Shown here piece after piece: positions 22,236 through 34,779 of a stretch of 64,000 bases of DNA. Numbering within the stretch: position 1 is the stretch's first letter; each line of letters starts with the position of its first letter. Below the pieces are notes generated by a model. It ran no database searches. It was not told the DNA's origin and was given only the letters and a program-made list of their open reading frames with translations. Origin of the DNA: Proteles cristata cristata (Eukaryota; Chordata; Mammalia; Carnivora; Hyaenidae); the NCBI GenBank assembly GCA_017311185.1, contig JAESUZ010003171.1, positions 1,798,001 through 1,862,000 on the forward strand, in the 5' to 3' direction. The position numbers and the translations under genes are program-made.

Positions 22236-22398
22236 AAAGCAGTTTAAAATTATATTCAATTGCAGTCCAGCAAAGCATGAATACAACTAAGCCAGAATAG
22301 ATGGAAAGGAAAGAGACTCCTTTCTAAATTTAAAAATCATTTAAAATTTCTATCATGAAAAACTTGAAACAGAAAAATTTTTAAAAATGATAGTTGTA

Positions 22399-22627
22399 GG
22401 GGCGCCTGGGTGGCTTAGTCGGTTAAGTATCCGACTTTCGCTCAGTTCACGATCTTGCGGTTCGTGGGTTTGAGCCCCGCGTCGGGCTCTGTGCTGACTG
22501 CCAGCCCAGAGCCTGGAGCCTGTTTCAGAGTCTGTGACTCCCTCTCTCTCTGACCCTCCCCTGCTCACGCTCGCGCGCGCTCTCTCTCTCTCCTAGAAAT
22601 AAATAAAACATTAAAAAAAATTTTTTT
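22399..22627 (+). mobile_element. tRNA-derived felid SINE
   Basis: GGGGCGCCTGGGTGGCTTAG head, near-consensus body with a CGCTCGCGCGCGCTCTC run before the tail. Target-site duplication AAATGATAGTTGTA (22385-22398) and AAATGATAATTGTA (22628-22641). Confidence 0.95.
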
Positions 22628-23321
22628 AAATGATAATTGTATAATGAATCTACAGAACCTATTATCCAGATTAATATAGCTACTAATATTTTGTTACCTT
22701 TACTTAGTTTTTTCTTAAATACTTTCAGTTGAATTGTAATCCTCATGGTATTTCACCCATAAATACTTCATTGTGCATCTTTAAAAAGGGACTTTTTCTT
22801 ATATACTTACCATGTCATTGTCACAGCTAACAAAATGATAATTCTTTGATATCATCTAATATAGTCAATATTCAGATTTTCTTTGTCCCTAAAATGTTTT
22901 TTCAGAGTTGGTTATAAGATCTTAAATTTCAGGAAGGTAAAAAAGTAAAAAGTAAATGTAACTTTGAAGGTTGATGTAGTAGTCAGAGAGGCTTAACATA
23001 CTAAATGCACCATGCATTGCTCTTATAACTCAACATTTAGCTTTTTAAACTGAACATTAAATTGTTTAAAGTATGGATAGATCGTGATTTTATATAGGTC
23101 ATTTTAAACCTATCTAACTTGAGTTTCTGTGCTTAGACCAGAGAGTAACACAGCGCCTCCTCTCAATATTGTTTTTATTTAATAAGAAAACAATGAAAAT
23201 TGGAACTATTTTTGCATTGTTGTGTATTAAGGTATAAAAATTTATAGAAGATACTTAGTTCTCTTGTATATATTTAGAGTTATTAAAGATTAAATTATGA
23301 ACTATTTTTTCTATGACAGTT
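22628..23321. other. unique AT-rich intron stretch
   Basis: 22650-22900 resembles an L1 3'-UTR remnant (GAATCTACAGAACCTATTAT, GGTATTTCACCC) but too weakly to call. No exon. Confidence 0.4.
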
Positions 23322-23525
23322 ACTATATACTGTTGTTATCATTTGTGGGTCTTAATCCACCCAGCAACTCTTTGAGGGGCTCCTGTTCCCATTTTCTACA
23401 TGAGGAAACTGAGATCTTGGACAGAAGTAACTTACTCAGGGTTAGACATCTGTTAAGTGCCTGTGGTAGGATGTGAACCCATGTGTCTTTGACTCCAAAG
23501 TCCATACTCCTAGTCACTAAGCTAG
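23322..23525 (+). repeat. MIR SINE
   Basis: CCACCCAGCAACTCTTTGAG, TACATGAGGAAACTGAGATC, GGATGTGAACCCATGTGTCT and ACTCCTAGTCACTAAGCTA follow MIR closely. Confidence 0.85.
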
Positions 23526-23828
23526 AAGTTTAGCTTCTTATTACAGAGAATTTGTAGAAATCAATAAAAAGAACATCAGCTTTTCCAATAAAGGCACAGA
23601 GGACATGAACAGATAATTCACTAAAGAAGAGCTAATAAAATCTATCAAAAAATATGTACCTAGCACAATACGTGACACAGTGCTTAATAAATTAGTATAT
23701 GATAGTACTTAATAATTTCTGCTTATTGAGTATACAGAAGCACTTAATAATGCTTGATGAATGGACTTTAACAGTTATCAAAATGAGCTGCTACAACAGT
23801 AGCAGTATTTAAAAGAAAAGTTTAATGT

Positions 23829-23830
<2 letters not shown>

Positions 23831-23870
<40 letters not shown>
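23831..23870. repeat. (TA)n microsatellite
   Basis: About 28 bp of pure TA in a longer TATATG/TGTATA context. Confidence 0.9.
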
Positions 23871-23871
<1 letters not shown>

Positions 23872-24125
23872 TTGTATATGTATATACTTCTGTATACACT
23901 TTTAGAAAGTCTAAATGGGTAAATACTGGGTGGCTTATATTAGTGATCTCTGGGGTTAGAGGTAAGGGTATCATGGAGGTAGAAACTCATATTTTCTACT
24001 ATTTTACAATGACTGCATGTTATCAGAAAAAAATAATTTCTATAAAATAATTTCTATAAAAAACATCCATACCCTTTGAACCTACTAATTCTTTTCTTTG
24101 GAATCTGTATTAAGAAAAAAATCTC

Positions 24126-24326
24126 GGGGAACTCAGTTGGTTGAGCGTCCGACTTTGGATCAGGTCATGATCTCACGGTTCATGGGTTCAAGCCCTGTGC
24201 TGGGCTCTGTATTCACAGCTCAGAGCCTGGAGCCTGCTTCAGATTCTGTGGCACCCTCTCTCTCTGCCCCTCCCCTGCTCGTGCTGTCTCTCTCTCTCTC
24301 TCAGAAATAAACATTAAAAATTTTTT
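24126..24326 (+). mobile_element. tRNA-derived felid SINE, head slightly truncated
   Basis: Begins GGGGAACTCAGTTGGTTGAG, lacking the GCGCCTGGGT part of the head; the body and CT-rich tail are intact. Confidence 0.9.
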
Positions 24327-26219
24327 TCAATTTCCTTTAATGGCATATGTTTCTTCACTTCATTAAATGATTATATATTTTCTTTGTTTCTCCAAAAAGC
24401 AATTTGTAAGAGTTCATAACAGAAAGTTGGTTCAGGAGAGAAAAGTTTTGGCAATTTGTTGTTAGACAGCATTCAATAACAAATTAAAGGGTAAAAGTAA
24501 AAAGGTGAGGTGACCTTCGTGGTCTCTCTGCAAGAAAACCCACCACTAGGACCAGGACTGTCACCAAGTCGGTAAGCAGCAATGCTTGGTCTTACCTCAT
24601 CTTGCCTACTCTTCATCCTCTACTCAGTCAGCTAGGCTTTTGTCCTTCCTGGTGGTTTTTTATTAACCTGGCTCCCCCCAACCGCTGCCCTCACTGCTCC
24701 CAGAATAAGTGGATTGTTGATAGATACGTGTTTTTGATGGTCTCTTCATGATTGTTATTTGAATGTGATTTTTTTTTTTAAAGAAAACCATGGTTGGGAT
24801 TAGTGTCATCATTCATTATACTGCTAGAGTGAAGAAGGTTCTTTTTCAGAACAGTACAGCCCTATTCAAATCTCATCATACCATGAAGTTCACAGTGGCT
24901 AGGACTCTAGGGGGCTCTGGGTATGAGTGAGCACCAGTGCTAAGGCGCTAAAGCTAGTGCTATATATATCTTTGTAAATACTCTCACAGATGGATACAGG
25001 TCTGAAAAATATCTCTCATACCTTGCTACATTTAGACTGTCATGCCACTGAACTGGGTGTTCACAGACGTACAGACTCGTAGAGCCTTAGTGGATGGAGC
25101 ACCACAGTCAGAGAAGAGAGAACCTCCAAGAGTGTTAAAACAGATGAACAAGATTCTGTGAAGTTGTTCTTCTCTGGCTAGTGTTCATTTTAGCCAGAAG
25201 ATTTCTTTTTGGGTCTGTCAGTTTGTGGAGATGAGAACTGCAAACACTGTCTTTAAGGAAGAACAAGTCTCTCTAATATAGTTGTCCAGTGTGCACAAGG
25301 CTCTTTCACCCCCCCTTCTTGCTCTGATGGAAAATCTGTGAGCAATATGCAACGTAGGCCACAACAATTCCCTCAAGTGGAAAAAGCCTAGCAGGCACTG
25401 AAGGAGAGATGCTTCATGAGAAGAAAATGTGGTTGCCTTGAGATCTTGCATTCCAAGCCAGTTCAGACTAACTGCATTTGGTTGGGAAGAAGCCAGATTA
25501 TCAGGTGTCAGAAAGATATACTGATGAATGGATAAAGATTGAAGCCTGCATCATTTCTGGCAGCCTGTCCCTAGGAAAGCAGACAATACAGAATCCTACA
25601 GAGACCAGAGGGAGCACGCATAAATGAAGTCTGTAGACAGTCCAGAAAGTCCATTTCAACAAATAATTTTAACTTATCTCCTCACAGGTAGAGTACTGGG
25701 AGCTTCTATAGGAAACCAAATTGAGTGTTAGAGATTCAGCCTTTTCCTTTCTCATAGCCCAGTACCTTTAGGGAAATGCTGAGGAGTTTTGTGAGCCCCG
25801 CTGCAGGGGAGAAAGGCTCTGAGGGCTTCCATAATATTATATGAATGTTGACTGATGCCGATTCAGAAGTGATTTCATGAATCTTAGGGGTAGATTCTGG
25901 TTATCTGAGTTGCAAGGGAGTGCTCCTCAAGGTCCTCTGAGAGAGATGGTCTCCCTTGGCTGTAGACCCTGCACCTGCCCAGGACATACCTAGTGCTCCC
26001 TCCTAGCTATTATCACTTCTTATCTACTTCCTCTCTTCTTTTTCCCCCACCATGCAACAGATGCCTTCTGTCCATATTCTAAAATCATCTCAGACGCAAA
26101 CTCCTGTGAGAACTATTTCCTGATTCTTCTCAGTCATTTTTATTGTCCTTCCTTTGAAACCTTTTTCTCAATTCTTATATATTCCACCTTGTATCACAGG
26201 TATTGTAATTCATTTGATT
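24327..26219. other. 1.9 kb unique intron stretch
   Basis: Mixed-composition DNA with no exon recognised and no clear repeat. The frame 25218-25451 (minus) has no recognisable domain. Confidence 0.45.
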
Positions 26220-28700
26220 CTCCCTATTAGATTTTTAAACTTTTCTTTTTTTAAGTTGAGGTATAATTTACACACAAGAACTCTTTCTTTTCTCTCCCCG
26301 CCTCAATCTGCATATTTTCTCCTACACTGCTTTTCAGTTCAGCAATCTTCACTTCAGCTGTGTATAAACTTTTAAACCCAACTTTTGCACTCTCAATTCA
26401 GTTATTCTAATTTTTGCTTATAAAATTTCCATTTTTTAATTTTTGTTGTTACCAATTCTTAAATTCTGTTGTGTCTGATAATCTCAGTATCCGTCTCATG
26501 TAGTTGCATTTCGCCTCTGCTTTCCCCTTCTTTGTTTTTGGTCATGTCTTCTTGCCCCTCATTGTGTTTGTGTAGGAGTCAGAGTTCTCCAGAGAAACAG
26601 GCCAGTGGGATGTGTGTGCAATAGAAGGGGATTAACTCTCAGGAATTGGCTAACCCAGTCCTGGAGGCTGACAAGTCCTAAGAGCTGTAGTCGATAAACT
26701 GGAGACACAGGAGGAGCAGGCGATGTAGAGTTCTAGTCCCAAAGCAGGCAAGCTAGAACCCAGCAAGGACTCACGTCCAAAGGCAGGAGAAAAAAACAAA
26801 ACAGTCATCAGAAACAGTCATCAGAAAGAATTCTCTCTTACTCAGCCTGTTTTAGTCAGGCCTTCAGCTGACTGTATGAGGCCAACTAACATCAGGGAAG
26901 GCAGTCTGCTTGACATGGTCTACTGATTCAAATATTTATCTCATTCAAAATACCCTCACAGATGCTCCCAGAATAATGTTTGACTAAATATCTGATCACC
27001 CCCATGGCTTGCCAAGTTGGCATGGAAAATAAACCATCACTGCTTAGTAAGCTTTTTTTAATTGAATACCTGACATTATAGGTGAAACATTGTTAAGACA
27101 ATATGAGGCTTTTAGGTTCCTCCATGAAGAATTTCCTTTTGCTTGTGACCAGCAATTATGTTAAGGACTGATCACTTTAATGCTATCTGGAATCAGGCTG
27201 CACCAATCATATCTTTGTGAAAGCTGGTCTATTTCCAGTTGGTTACTACTTCTAGGACGTAGTCCTTTAGTAGTTCCCACTGAAAGGCTAGGGTGCCTTC
27301 TCTTTAATGGGCATCAGATGCCCAAATGTAGACCATTGAGGCATAGTATATTTCAGCCTCTTGTCCTCTTAGCTACTGCTCACAAGTTGGTAAATAAGAA
27401 AAGCTGTTTCAACACACCTCTCTTGAGTTCCCTTTTTCTCTAGAATTTTGGCCCTTTCAGTCTCTTCTGCCTTTGATGCTTTCAGAGGCACTTTACAAAA
27501 TGCTTTTTCCAGCTTTTCTAATTGTTCTTGGCAGGAAGATTGCTCTGCAATAAGCTAGTCTGCCCTCCCCGCTCCCCATCTCCACCATGACCGGCTGTTG
27601 CCTGGCTTCAAGTTCTTCAAACTTCACTCTTGAAAAATATGCCATTCTGAGTTTTTTATGTGACTTGTTTTTTTCTCTGGACAGTTTTAGAATCTTTACT
27701 TTATCCTCATTATTACATTTTATGATGATATTCTTTGGACTGTATCCTTTTTAATTTGAAAACTGGCATCCTTATGTACCAAAAACCTCTCCTACACATT
27801 TTTTCTCCTGGTTTTCTCATTATTTACATGTTAAACATCCAAAAATTATTCTGTTGATTTATTTTATTTTACGTTATCAATCTTTCTCCTCCCTTCCCCC
27901 TTTTCGTTCTAGACAGTGAGAAATATGGGATATTTTTCCAACTTTTTCTTATAACTTGTATTACTAAACTTTTAACTTCAGCCTTCATGCAAATAATATC
28001 TAAGATAACTTCTTGTTCTTTTTACCCTTTTTGTAGTATCCCTTCTATTTTATGGCTCACTTGCTTTCTCTCTCTCTCTGAGGAGAACAAATTTTTGGAG
28101 TTTTGTTGTATTTTTTGTATTGTCGTGATTCATTCTGAATTCCTTTTTTCATGTTTTGTTTATGTCGATCTGTCTACTATAATTGAAGCTTTGCTCAAAT
28201 GTCTGACATTCCTTTATTATCTCTTCGTATTTAAGAATGAAGCACCAAAAATCCTCGGAGGTTTTGTGTGAGAGTGGGTCTTATCAGCGAGTCAGCCTCA
28301 CTGCAGGGTGATTGGACAGGTATCCTGACATTTTTTGTGTGGTATTTGTCAATGTCACTGTCTATATGGTATTTCTCTGGAGCCATTCAGTTTCTCCAAA
28401 ACGGTCTCCAAATCTCCCGCTTAAGGGCGGCATCATCGGTGCACAGCAGCACGAGAGGCTGATGTTTGCATGCAAGAATGTCTGCACTTAGTGTGTAGGC
28501 TTTCATTTAATTAATCCCTCTTTCCTGTGGGCTCTTTCCTCTGCCTTTCTCTGTGCCTGACCTAGCTCTGAAAGCTCTTTCCTTCAAGTTTCTATACAGA
28601 ATAAACCTGCAGTCCCGAGCTGGGCTTTCAGAGGAGGAGTTGCTTGGATAAGGCAGTCATCTTAGAAGATTCACTCAGTGAAGATCTCACTGCCCTTCAG
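26220..28700 (-). mobile_element. old L1, mainly 5' region, antisense (tentative)
   Basis: 26230-26570 and 27045-28700 show the T- and CT-rich antisense character of old L1M 5' regions (TGTCTGATAATCTCAGTATC, TTAGAATCTTTACTTTATCC). A short piece TTAAGTTGAGGTATAATTTA at 26250 looks like an antisense L1 3' UTR start. Interrupted by an LTR at 26574-27042. Low certainty on family and ends. Confidence 0.4.
26574..27042 (-). mobile_element. MLT1-type MaLR solitary LTR, antisense
   Basis: GTCAGAGTTCTCCAGAGAAA at the left; AGGAATTGGCTAACCCAGTC, CAGGCCTTCAGCTGACTGTA, AGAATAATGTTTGACTAAAT and CAAGTTGGCATGGAAAATAA at the right: the reverse of the LTR at 12456-13105. No viral genes. Confidence 0.85.
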
Positions 28701-28709
28701 CCAGATCTG

Positions 28710-28870
28710 CATTCATTCAGTCATCAAGGTGCCCTGCACTGTCACTAAGCACCTGTACTAGACATGAAGGTACTCATGAACAAAACAGAAAGGAAGCTCT
28801 GCCCTCTCAGAGTCCCCTGATAAGAGGAAATGGAAATAAACAGGAAAAATGCCTAAATTAATATGTTCAG
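28710..28870 (-). repeat. L2 3'-end remnant, antisense
   Basis: TTCATTCAGTCATCAAGGTG, GAACAAAACAGAAAGGAAGC and TCTGCCCTCTCAGAGTC match an antisense L2 3' end. Confidence 0.65.
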
Positions 28871-29047
28871 TGGCGACACTAGCTCGATAAAGAGTGCAGC
28901 AAGATCAAGGGGATCGAAAGTGCCTCGGCTGGGGGATAGAGGGCAGTGGTGGGCTATACTTAATTATTTAACGCTTTATTTGGAAACAATTTCAAACTTA
29001 AAGAAGAGTTGGAAGAATAAGAATAGTACAAGGAACACCATATACAC

Positions 29048-29257
29048 GGGGCGCCTGGGTGGCTCAGTCAGCTAAGCATCTGACTTTGGCTCAGGTCATG
29101 ATTTCATGGTTTGTGAGTTTGAGCCCCATGTAGTGCTCTGTGCTGACGGCTCAGAACCTGGAGCCTGCTTCAGATTCTGTGGCTCCCTCTCTCTCTGCCT
29201 TTCTCCTGCCACTTCTCTCTCTCTTTCTCTCAAAATAAACAAATAAACTTAAAAAAA
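29048..29257 (+). mobile_element. tRNA-derived felid SINE
   Basis: GGGGCGCCTGGGTGGCTCAG head to A tail, with an exact 14-bp target-site duplication AACACCATATACAC at 29034-29047 and 29258-29271. Confidence 0.95.
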
Positions 29258-29364
29258 AACACCATATACACTTTACCTACATTTACAGTTAGTATTTTAC
29301 CTCATTTCCTTTTTTATTTGTTCTCCCTCTCCTCACCCTCTCACACTCCATCTGTCTCCGTCTC

Positions 29365-29440
29365 TCATATATATAGTGTAGAGGTGTATATATACTATAT
29401 ATATATTTATATGTGTGTACACACACACACAGATATATGT
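29365..29440. repeat. TA/CA-rich low-complexity tract
   Basis: TATATATA blocks followed by (CA)6 and more TATA; likely variable. Confidence 0.8.
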
Positions 29441-29914
29441 AGAATATTAGTTGCTGGCTAAAATCTGAGCTGATAACAGAGTACAGCAAAATCTTGGTTT
29501 GTGAGCATAACTGACTGTTGGATGTGCTTTTTGCCATATAAAATGAAACTTGAAAGCCATACCGTGAGCCTTCCTTTTGATTTCTGAGAAGCTAGAAGTG
29601 TTTACTGGGACAGCTTCCGGGCAGAAATCTCTTGTGTGCTGCGTTGGCATGCACCCAGCATGCACCTCCAGCCTTGGGCCTCTCCATTGTTATGCTCTCC
29701 CTTAGTCTGGAAACCTGTGATGGACACGTTTGTTCATCTTAGTTCAGGTATTAAAATGGCATTTTAATATTTGAAACTGAAGTATACATGTTTCCCATTG
29801 TCTTTCAGCAAAGTTAAATGGGGAGGAGTCTTTTGTACAGATTTCTTTGAATAACCTTGAGCAAAGTCGTCAGCACTTTGTTCCTATAGGTACTCAGTGA
29901 ATATTTGTCAACTT

Positions 29915-30170
29915 CTCTTTCCAAAGCCCCTTTCAAAGGTGCTAGGCCATGATGAATCAGAGGTTTCTGGTGCCCGTTGTATGCTTTTGTTGTGCTCTTT
30001 CTTTCCCATACCATACTACCCATCCTGCATTATTATAAATGTCTCTCTGCTTAGACTTAAGTTCTCTGAAAGCAGAGACTCTGTCTTGTTCGTCATTGAG
30101 TCTCCTGCACTCACCTAGCGTTGGTGTATTGTAGGTGCCAATTTATCTTGAATCAATCAGTCAATCAAAA
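29915..30170 (+). repeat. L2 3'-end remnant
   Basis: TTAGACTTAAGTTCTCTGAA, AGCAGAGACTCTGTCTTGTT and GTAGGTGCCAATTTATCTTG, AATCAATCAGTCAATCAA match the L2 3' end. Confidence 0.72.
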
Positions 30171-31229
30171 AACAAGCAATAGTCCTAATGAATGACTCTT
30201 CCTTCTCCATTATTCTTGGCTTAAGCCTCTAAAGAACAGAGTTTTTAATTTTGGAAAGTCCCAACCCCACTGCTGAACAATTGGGATTCTTTTGGTTTCC
30301 TGACCCACATAGACTACGCCAGTTCCAAGTTTAGGGAATTGCCAAGTAGCAGGTTTTTGGTCAGTAAAACCATCCTTTTTGAGTCTGTGTAGCTTTGCCA
30401 TTGGAAACCAAGAAAGAGCTGAAATTGCCAAAAGCCCCTGGTAGTCATGTAGACATTGCTGAATTCTGAGACTACCTGGAAAACGCAGTTTAGTTCAGAA
30501 CAACAGGTGCTATGCCATGGAGGCTATACTGCAAGGGTCTGTGAGCATCATTATCTTCTGTTTGAGTGCTTTGTGGTTCTGAATCTGAAAGACTCAACAG
30601 AAAGTGAATTCCAAGAGATAGTAAGCTGAATAGAAGAGAATCTTTGCATTCAAAATAAATATGAAGTGTATAAAATGACAAAAGCTTGTGAAGAATGGGC
30701 TATCAGAAGATTTTGAACCCACGTTTCAAATGTTTAAGTATAATAAGATGTAAGTATATCTGCAAATATACAAGCATTCCTTGTAATTAGCAACACTGAC
30801 ATGTAGATTAAATGCATGGAATGGCTTTTTTTTTCACATTCAGATAATTAAAGTATAGAAAAATCCCTGTCCCAGAAAGTCATGACTATAATTCAAATTC
30901 ATAGGAACAGTAAAAGTAGTCATTTTCTTGAATGCCTTTTTTTTTCTTAAGCAAAACATGTTGAAGTGGCATAATTTTTTTCAGCAATCAATAGTTGAAG
31001 GATCCCATGCTCTATTTCTTAGAATATAAGGTTAGTTATTTCTCAAGCTCAGTGGTTCAAAACACTTATAAATATTGGCCTTCCTCTAACAATAATGATA
31101 GTGGCTGGCTCAAACATAAGAAATTATGTCACCAGATAGTAATGATTGCTAAGAAGTTATTTTGTATGCAAGTATATAGTGTATATAGTCATTAATGGCA
31201 TGAACTCTGAAGGTATGCTTGAGTGCATA
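30171..31229. other. 1 kb unique intron stretch
   Basis: AT-rich, no exon or repeat that I can support. Confidence 0.5.
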
Positions 31230-31370
31230 CCTCATCTTTGTCACCATGTATGGAATGAAGAAACTTACTTGATAAGGTTGTTACAGGTATTAAATGAGAT
31301 AATGTACACAGGGTGCATTAGCATAGTTCCTAGGAAGTAGTAAGCTAACACTACTACTATTATTGTAAGC
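31230..31370 (-). repeat. MIR SINE 3' part, antisense
   Basis: GATAAGGTTGTTACAGGTAT, TAAATGAGATAATGTACACA and AGTAGTAAGCTAACACTACT follow antisense MIR. Confidence 0.72.
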
Positions 31371-32238
31371 ACTTTCCTACTGTGGGGCATATTCCTATCT
31401 TACTCATGTATGAAATTGTTAAGCAGAATATAAGATCTCAAAAACCAAGCACTTGATCATTAGAATAGAATGGCATCTGCAGTTTATAAACTGCATACGT
31501 ATGATTAAATAAGGTGAATAGTCTTATCTTCAGGAGAGGAAAACTTGGCCTTATGGAAAGAGAGAGGAACAGGTTTAAACTAGAATTATTTCTAGGTCTA
31601 TGCTTTGATCGCTAGCAACTTTATCTTTGAAGGTTCTGTGGTTTATTGTGCATATTCTATATGCGCATTCATATAAAAGGTATGCTATCCATTCTTGTTT
31701 TCAACATGTGCAGTGGAGAAGCACCCTGCCATTATGACAGAAGGTGGGCTCAGCTAATAAACAAATGGGGAACATAACAGTTCCCCATGCTGTTCTGTTG
31801 ACCACTTCTCTTGGCTTCATGTCATCCTAACCTAGAGGCATCCTTGCTGCATCCCAGAAAAATGGATGCATCTGTAGTACACTATCTGAACACTTAAATT
31901 TATTGATAATTTTCTTGGATTTTACTCTTCATCTTAAAAAAAATACCTATTTAATGAATCAGATTGCATACAACCCACACTTGAACATCATACATCTTAC
32001 CTTATGGCTATAGTTCAAGTTGTTCCTAACTTCCTTTCTGTAAAGTAATTAATAAAAATAATAAATTCAGGAAAAATAAACATCAGAATGCTATCTCTCA
32101 TCCCCCAAATGTACCTCTCTAAAAAGTCCCAATGTGTATATTTACTTTCCTGTACTAGTCAAGAGAACATGGTTGTGCTTCATCATCAGAGTTGACTCTG
32201 GTAGATTTCAAAGGAGAATGTAAAATATATGAAAATGC
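31371..32238. other. unique intron stretch
   Basis: AT-rich; no recognised element. Confidence 0.5.
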
Positions 32239-32327
32239 CCTCCTCCATGGCACTTGTGGTGATGAGCACTGGGTGTTATATGGAAACCAACTTGGCAATA
32301 AACTATTTTTAAAAAGCTAAAAAACAG
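32239..32327 (+). mobile_element. 89-bp 5'-truncated young L1 3' end
   Basis: Only the last part of the L1 3' UTR (GAGCACTGGGTGTTATATGG, AATAAA, short A-rich tail). Exact 16-bp target-site duplication AAATATATGAAAATGC at 32223-32238 and 32328-32343. The first bases, CCTCCTCCATGG, do not follow the L1 3' UTR order and look like the reverse complement of its GGAGG stretch, as in a short 5' inversion. Confidence 0.92.
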
Positions 32328-33192
32328 AAATATATGAAAATGCTTCCTTAGAGTAGAATGAATTGTCCAGCCTAGAAGTTTTCTTTAATGAGACAGTAAC
32401 ATAAGAAAATGTTTTGTCATGTACACAGATTTGGAAACCTTCACTGCACAGCTGTGTTATAAAATTGGGTATACTTCCTTGATCTTGGTGATTTTTTTGC
32501 CAATAGATTTCTATATAAATAAAAAAATTTTATTACTGCAGCTTATCCTATCAAATTTGGACTATAAATTTCATTGAAGTTACTATTATGGTATCTAAGG
32601 AAAAGTATAAGTTTCACCAACAGGTAATAACTGTTGTTCTCCAAAGGTAAGAGAGGAAAACCAAGTCTCATCAACTAAGTATTAGTTGTGAGAAACAATC
32701 TTTGGTCTTCTTATAGTTTTGAGAGGCAATGATGCATTCAGAGTATATATTAGAACTTCCTTATTGTTTCAGTACATTCCCATGATTTCAGAGTGCACTT
32801 TAATTCTCATTTTGTTATTGATATAAATCAACCACATGTAACCCTGTAGTTGCTTGTGGAGTTTCCCTTGCATGCAATTTTGTTTAACATGGGTCACAGT
32901 AATGGATCATTTATACAAAGTAACAAATTGCTTCCTCTTTCTGCCAGCTGATTTGATCAGTCCAAAGTTCCTTTGTACTAAGGGTTACATAACTAGTATG
33001 GAATCTGTATGGTATATTTTTTAGTAGGACAGTAACTGTATTAACCATTTATATTCTCTAAATCTTTTAAAGACATTTTAGTAAACAGAAGCAAGCCATT
33101 GTTTTGAAGTGAATAAACTTGAAACTAAAATGAGCAATAAGTTATCATAAAGGACTGAACTACTAGATTTCTTAGAAAACAGATCATTTTCA
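32328..33192. other. unique intron stretch
   Basis: AT-rich; no recognised exon or repeat. Confidence 0.5.
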
Positions 33193-33343
33193 GGACACCT
33201 GGATGGCTCAGTAGGTTAAGCATCCATCTTTGGCTCATGTCATGATTTTGCAGTTTGTGGGTGCAAGCCCCTCATCGGGCTCTGTACTGACAGCTCAGCC
33301 TGGAGCCTCCTTCAGATTCTGTGTCTCCCTGTCTGCCTCTCCC

Positions 33344-33395
<52 letters not shown>

Positions 33396-33424
33396 CTCTC
33401 TCAAAAATAAATAAACATAAAGAA
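33193..33424 (+). mobile_element. tRNA-derived felid SINE with expanded CT tract
   Basis: GGACACCTGGATGGCTCAGT head; the CT-rich part has expanded to about 55 bp of (TC)n at 33348-33402 before the AAATAAA tail. Confidence 0.92.
33348..33402. repeat. (TC)n microsatellite in SINE
   Basis: Two TC runs separated by one TT; grew from the CT-rich part of the SINE. Confidence 0.9.
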
Positions 33425-34049
33425 AAGACAAGACATTTTTATTAGGTGATTGTTCTGGTTTAACTGTGGATTGGCCAAGGGAAAAAAAAAACAAAAGCAT
33501 TTTGTTCTAGCTTTCCCATTTAAGATATTTTTCTGCTTTGATAAACAGAGTACAATAGAACATATTAGTTTTACTTTCCTAATGAAGAATTCGTAACACT
33601 TGAAAGTCCTGGTTCTGCATATTTTCCTTTATCATCCACGGTGCTATTTTAGAAATGGCAGAAGATTTGGGAGATGAGGATTGAAGGTAGTGATCTCACA
33701 TTATTCCCTGGAATATTTTTTTTTTAACCAAATCCCTGATGATGGTTGGTTTGGTTATTTACTAACATGATGCTAAAGTTGCCCAGAGGAGAAAATAAGA
33801 TTGAGAGCTGAACAGTTAAATTCCAGTTAGTAGAGACTGCATTATCCAGAGACCTCTCCAGGTATCATTTATAGGACATTGTTGAGGAATCTGAAAATAA
33901 GCAAAATCGCCTTTCTGTTTTCATAATTAAAAGCCCAAAGAGCATGTGAGCCCAAATGCAAAGAATGTCTCATTTAAAGATTGCTAAATCCCAACCAGCT
34001 GATTTCAAAGAAAAGAGAGAAATTGGAAATCCTTGCTGTCCTCATGTGC

Positions 34050-34640
34050 AAATCTACCTGATGTCTCATTGTAGTATAATGTTCCATGGTATGGGCACAC
34101 CACAGTATTGGGGGCCACTCCTCATTATGAACTCTCACCTCTGTTCCAAATAATTCTTTTTCATTTTTATTTTTCCCTACTACATTTAATGAACAACTCC
34201 TTTTTTTCCCCGCCAATGGCCTTCATCCTATATTTAATTCCCACATGTATTCAGGTTTGTTTTGAGACTCCTTTTTGTTCCACTGAACTGTGTGATCCTT
34301 TTCTGATATCATAGAGTTTTACTTACTGTAGATTCATAATCGGTCTAGTATTTAGGAGAGCTAATCTCTTTCTCTTCTTTTTCTGAATTCCTAAGTGGTT
34401 AATGCATTTCATTTTCCAAATGAACATTAATATAATTCATTAAATTTTAAAATAAGAACATTGTTTTAGTATGTTAATTGGGATTGAGTTAATAAATTAG
34501 CTTAGTGGAAGAATTTATATCTCTTTCGCTACAGAAGAACAAAGAAATGCCCCTTTGTGTATAAAAATTTTCTTTAGATAAGTGCCCTATATTTTTCTCT
34601 TACATTTGTACTTAGCTATTATTTTTATAAATGAGATTTT
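34050..34640 (-). mobile_element. old L1 ORF2 fragment, antisense
   Basis: ATGTTCCATGGTATGGGCAC, TAATTCCCACATGTATTCAG, TTGTTCCACTGAACTGTGTG and GTATTTAGGAGAGCTAATCT match antisense L1 ORF2 in order; heavily diverged. Confidence 0.6.
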
Positions 34641-34779
34641 TAAAAACATTTCAAACAAATATGGTAATTTTGCCTTTCCAATATTCAGAACTCATTTTTC
34701 TATCTCATCTGATTTCATTGATTTAGTACGTTTGAGATAATATTAACAATACAATCACCAGAGTAATTCTATTAAAATG

